DNA from: Bacteroidetes bacterium CG2_30_32_10
Lineage (GTDB): Bacteria > Bacteroidota > Bacteroidia > Bacteroidales > CG2-30-32-10
Reading direction: 5' to 3'
Assembly (NCBI GenBank): GCA_001872995.1
Contig: MNXO01000124.1
Span: forward strand, 1-7,404
Length of the DNA stretch: 7,404 nt
Shown here: in pieces, positions 4,988 through 7,404 of the stretch
Layout: each line of letters begins with the position of its first letter
How positions within the stretch are numbered: position 1 is the stretch's first letter
The notes under the pieces: model-generated
Databases searched by the model: none
Told to the model about the DNA's origin: nothing
What the model saw: only the letters and a program-made list of their open reading frames with translations
Translations under genes and position numbers: made by a program

Positions 4988-6316
4988 TTGAAAACTTTTA
5001 AACTTGGCGGAGTACACCCCAAAGGAAACAAGTTATCCAGCGATAAAGCAATTAAAGCAATAGGTTTGCCCAAAACGGCTACCATTTCATTAATTCAAAG
5101 TTTAGGTGCTCCACCTGAACCTGTTGTTGCTAAAGGTGATAAGGTAAAAGTAGGACAACTTATTGCCAAAGGGAATGCTTTTATATCATCAAACATACAT
5201 GCTTCCGTTTCCGGAACGGTTTCAAAAATTGAAGATACTTTAGAAGCAAGCGGATACAGAAAAAAATGTATCGTTATTGATGTTGAAGGCGATGAATGGC
5301 TCGAAACAATTGATAAAAAACCTAATATCAAATTAGAAATCCAATTAAAAAAGGAAGAAATCATTGCTAAAATCAAAGAAGCTGGAATTGTTGGTTTAGG
5401 TGGTGCTACATTCCCAACGCAAGTTAAATTAATGATTCCCGAAGGCAAAAAAGCCGAATGTCTTATCATTAATGGTGTAGAATGCGAACCATATCTTACC
5501 TCCGACCACCGCATTATGCTCGAAAGAGGCGAAGAACTAATAGTGGGTGTTAGAATATTGATGAAAGCCATTGGTGTTGATAAAGCATTTATTGGAATTG
5601 AAAATAACAAAGCAGATGCCATTAAATACCTTTCTAAATTAGCTAAAAATAATTTAGGAATAACTGTTGTTCCACTTAAAGTTAAATATCCACAAGGTGG
5701 CGAAAAACAACTCATTAAAGCTATTACAAATCGTGAAGTTCCTTCTGGGAAATTGCCTATTGAAGTAGGTTGTGTCGTGCAAAATGTAGGTACAGCTATA
5801 GCAGTTTACGAAGCTGTTCAAAAAAACAAACCTCTTTTTGAAAGAGTGGTTACTGTTACAGGTAAATCAGTTAAAAACCCTTGCAATCTTTTGGCTCGAA
5901 TAGGCACACCAATTTCTATGCTTATTGAAGAAGCCGGCGGTATCCCAGAAGATACACAAAAAGTGATCAATGGTGGACCTATGATGGGCAAATCTATTAA
6001 TTCTATTGACATTTATGTTGTTAAAGGAATGTCTGGTCTGTTGATGATGCCAGAAAAAGAAAGTAAGAGAGTTACACCATCTAATTGCATCAGGTGTGCT
6101 CAATGTACTTTTATATGCCCAATGGGTTTAAATCCATATCTTATTTCTCAAATGACAGAAACACAAAATGAAGCAATGGCAGAAAAAGAAAGAGTAATGG
6201 ATTGCATGGAATGCGGGTCTTGTTCCTATACCTGCCCAGCAGCAAGACCATTATTAGACAATATTAGAGTTGCAAAAAATAAAGTTGGACAAATAATCAG
6301 AACAAGAGCAAAATAA
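4988..6316 (+). CDS. rnfC: Rnf electron transport complex subunit C (NADH/FMN-binding, 2 Fe-S clusters)
   Basis: RnfC is the cytoplasmic-side subunit that exchanges electrons with NAD(H). The 442-residue protein has four parts. The N-terminal RnfC sandwich domain (1-105) begins with TFKLGGVHPKGNK. The Complex I 51-kDa-like nucleotide and FMN fold (about 125-255) has GLGGATFPT (136-144), INGVECEPYLTSDHRIM (161-177) and YPQGGEKQLI (234-243). An SLBB-like segment (about 285-345) follows. The C-terminal ferredoxin domain has Cys367/370/373/377 and Cys406/409/412/416. The protein ends soon after the second cluster, without the long Ala/Lys-rich tail found in E. coli RnfC. Translation starts at TTG (4988), supported by AGGAGG at 4975-4980 and by alignment of the conserved N-terminus. 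It lies 44 bp after rnfB and 5 bp before rnfD. Confidence 0.96.
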   Translation: MKTFKLGGVHPKGNKLSSDKAIKAIGLPKTATISLIQSLGAPPEPVVAKGDKVKVGQLIAKGNAFISSNIHASVSGTVSKIEDTLEASGYRKKCIVIDVEGDEWLETIDKKPNIKLEIQLKKEEIIAKIKEAGIVGLGGATFPTQVKLMIPEGKKAECLIINGVECEPYLTSDHRIMLERGEELIVGVRILMKAIGVDKAFIGIENNKADAIKYLSKLAKNNLGITVVPLKVKYPQGGEKQLIKAITNREVPSGKLPIEVGCVVQNVGTAIAVYEAVQKNKPLFERVVTVTGKSVKNPCNLLARIGTPISMLIEEAGGIPEDTQKVINGGPMMGKSINSIDIYVVKGMSGLLMMPEKESKRVTPSNCIRCAQCTFICPMGLNPYLISQMTETQNEAMAEKERVMDCMECGSCSYTCPAARPLLDNIRVAKNKVGQIIRTRAK

Positions 6317-6321
6317 AAAAT

Positions 6322-7323
6322 ATGGCAAATTTATTAACAATTTCAGGTTCTCCTCACATTCAAAGTGATAATACTACTAAAAAAATTATGTGGGGAGTAG
6401 TTACTGCATTAGTTCCTACCATGTTGGTATCTTTTTGGTATTTTGGATTGAGTGCAATTATTCTAACCCTTACCTCTGTAGCTGCTTGTGTATTATTTGA
6501 ATATTTAGTTACCAAATATTTATTAAAACAAGCTTCTACCATTACCGATGGTTCTGCTGTGATTACAGGTATTTTACTTGCATTAAATGTTCCAAGTAAC
6601 TTACCAGTATGGATGCTTATTATTGGAGCTTTGGTTGCTATAGGCGTTGCAAAAATGACTTATGGTGGTCTCGGGAAAAATCCTTTTAATCCGGCTTTGG
6701 TTGGGCGTGTATTTATGCTCATCTCTTTCCCCGTAAATATGACTTCCTGGCCCCTACCAATGGTAAATAGAACAGTATTGGCGGATGCTATCACAGGACC
6801 TACCTCTTTAGGAATTATTAAAGAAGGAATTGCCAAAGGAGACACCGTTGATAAATTAATGAGCCATGTTCCAAATTATTTGGATATGCTCATTGGCAAT
6901 ATGGGCGGTTCCTTAGGTGAAGTTTCTGCTATTGCAATAATAATTGGTGGTTTATTTATGTTGTTTCGCAAAATTATTACCTGGCATATTCCTTTTACTT
7001 TTATATTAACCGTTTTTCTATTTACAGGGATTTTATATTATGCAGATCCTACTAAATACATTGACCCTGTTTTTCATTTATTAGCAGGAGGTTTAATGTT
7101 AGGAGCAATATTTATGGCTACTGATATGGTTACTTCGCCAATGTCTAAATCGGGAATGCTTGTATTCGGTTTCGGATGCGGGATACTCACTGTTTTAATA
7201 AGAGTTTGGGGAGCATATCCCGAAGGAGTTTCTTTCGCAATATTAATTATGAACGCATTAGTTCCTTTGATTAACAAAGGTTTTAAATCTAAAAAATTTG
7301 GGGAGGTTATTAAAAATGGCTAA
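6322..7323 (+). CDS. rnfD: Rnf electron transport complex subunit D, covalent flavoprotein
   Basis: RnfD is an integral membrane subunit, related to NqrB, that carries covalent FMN and riboflavin and takes part in ion translocation. The 333-residue protein has the expected length and roughly ten hydrophobic segments. Conserved blocks are SGSPHI (8-13), GGLGKNPFNPALVGRVF (115-131), FMATDMVTSP (264-273) and WGAYPEGVSFAILIMNALVPLI (296-317). The flavinylation site is ADAITGPTSLG (154-164), with Thr161 as the expected FMN-carrying residue. The usual sequence is TGAT, and here Pro160 replaces Ala. The ApbE protein in this window is the likely modifying enzyme. The gene starts 5 bp after rnfC without a Shine-Dalgarno and overlaps rnfG by 8 bp, so B-C-D-G are clearly co-translated from one transcript. 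Confidence 0.96.
   Translation: MANLLTISGSPHIQSDNTTKKIMWGVVTALVPTMLVSFWYFGLSAIILTLTSVAACVLFEYLVTKYLLKQASTITDGSAVITGILLALNVPSNLPVWMLIIGALVAIGVAKMTYGGLGKNPFNPALVGRVFMLISFPVNMTSWPLPMVNRTVLADAITGPTSLGIIKEGIAKGDTVDKLMSHVPNYLDMLIGNMGGSLGEVSAIAIIIGGLFMLFRKIITWHIPFTFILTVFLFTGILYYADPTKYIDPVFHLLAGGLMLGAIFMATDMVTSPMSKSGMLVFGFGCGILTVLIRVWGAYPEGVSFAILIMNALVPLINKGFKSKKFGEVIKNG
7302..7307 (+). promoter_or_regulatory. Shine-Dalgarno for rnfG, inside the end of rnfD
   Basis: GGAGGT lies 8 nt before the ATG at 7316, within the last codons of rnfD. It supports the overlapping start of rnfG. Confidence 0.7.
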
Positions 7324-7404
7324 AAAATTAGAATCTTCACTAAAAAACATGGTGCTTTCGCTGTTATTTATATCAATGGGTATGTCAGCAGCACTTGGAT
7401 TTGT
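7316..7404 (+). CDS. rnfG: Rnf electron transport complex subunit G, N-terminal fragment
   Basis: Twenty-nine codons are visible before the window ends. They encode a short basic start (MAKKLESSLKN) and a hydrophobic segment (MVLSLLFISMGMSAALGF), the expected N-terminal membrane anchor of RnfG. RnfG presents a covalent FMN on the outer face of the membrane. The identification rests on position directly after rnfD, the 8-bp overlap in a different frame, the Shine-Dalgarno at 7302-7307 and the anchor. The FMN-binding domain and its S/TGAT motif lie outside the window. Confidence 0.85.
   Translation, partial: MAKKLESSLKNMVLSLLFISMGMSAALGF

Noticed and set aside
5095..5715. 206-codon open frame antisense to rnfC
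   Set aside because: It lies entirely inside a clearly recognised rnfC, has no recognisable motif and an unlikely composition, and is explained as a shadow of the coding strand.

Overview
The window is AT-rich DNA that looks like it comes from an anaerobic or facultatively anaerobic member of the Bacteroidetes. The evidence is Bacteroidetes-type promoter elements (TAnnTTTG), a near absence of Shine-Dalgarno sites, an 'FSQN' type signal peptide end, an rnf cluster that begins with rnfB, and an accompanying RseC-family gene and lipoprotein ApbE. The assignment rests on recognised families and sequence style, not on a database search.

Layout. Positions 1-722 (+) hold the 5'-truncated end of a secreted M15-type (DUF882/YcbK-like) zinc peptidase with an EF-hand-like insertion. 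It converges on apbE (765-1772, -), a lipoprotein FAD:protein FMN transferase. Upstream of apbE sits a compact 633-bp element (about 1808-2440) carrying one REP-associated tyrosine transposase (RAYT) gene between mirror-image ends. Each end has a 16-bp outer inverted repeat and two hairpins. Next comes rseC (2441-2872, -). A 197-bp intergenic region (2873-3069) with two outward-facing TACTTTTG promoter elements separates rseC from the rightward cluster: a dihydroorotate-dehydrogenase-like flavoprotein, rnfB, rnfC, rnfD and the first 29 codons of rnfG, cut by the window end. rnfE and rnfA would be expected just beyond.

How the genes work together. RnfB, C, D and G are subunits of the ion-translocating ferredoxin:NAD+ oxidoreductase. 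ApbE covalently attaches FMN to RnfD and RnfG, and RseC-family proteins accompany Rnf in many bacteria. If the RAYT element is removed in silico, the rseC stop codon lies only 35 bp from the apbE start. The ancestral state was therefore probably an rseC-apbE accessory operon facing away from a DHOD-like-rnfBCDG(EA) operon.

The points most worth a second look are the RAYT element that splits the rseC-apbE pair, its covarying hairpins and lost HUH histidine, and a DHOD-like protein without the catalytic cysteine heading an rnf operon. A lesser point is the TGPT (rather than TGAT) flavinylation motif in RnfD. I found no wholly unknown defence or RNA system.
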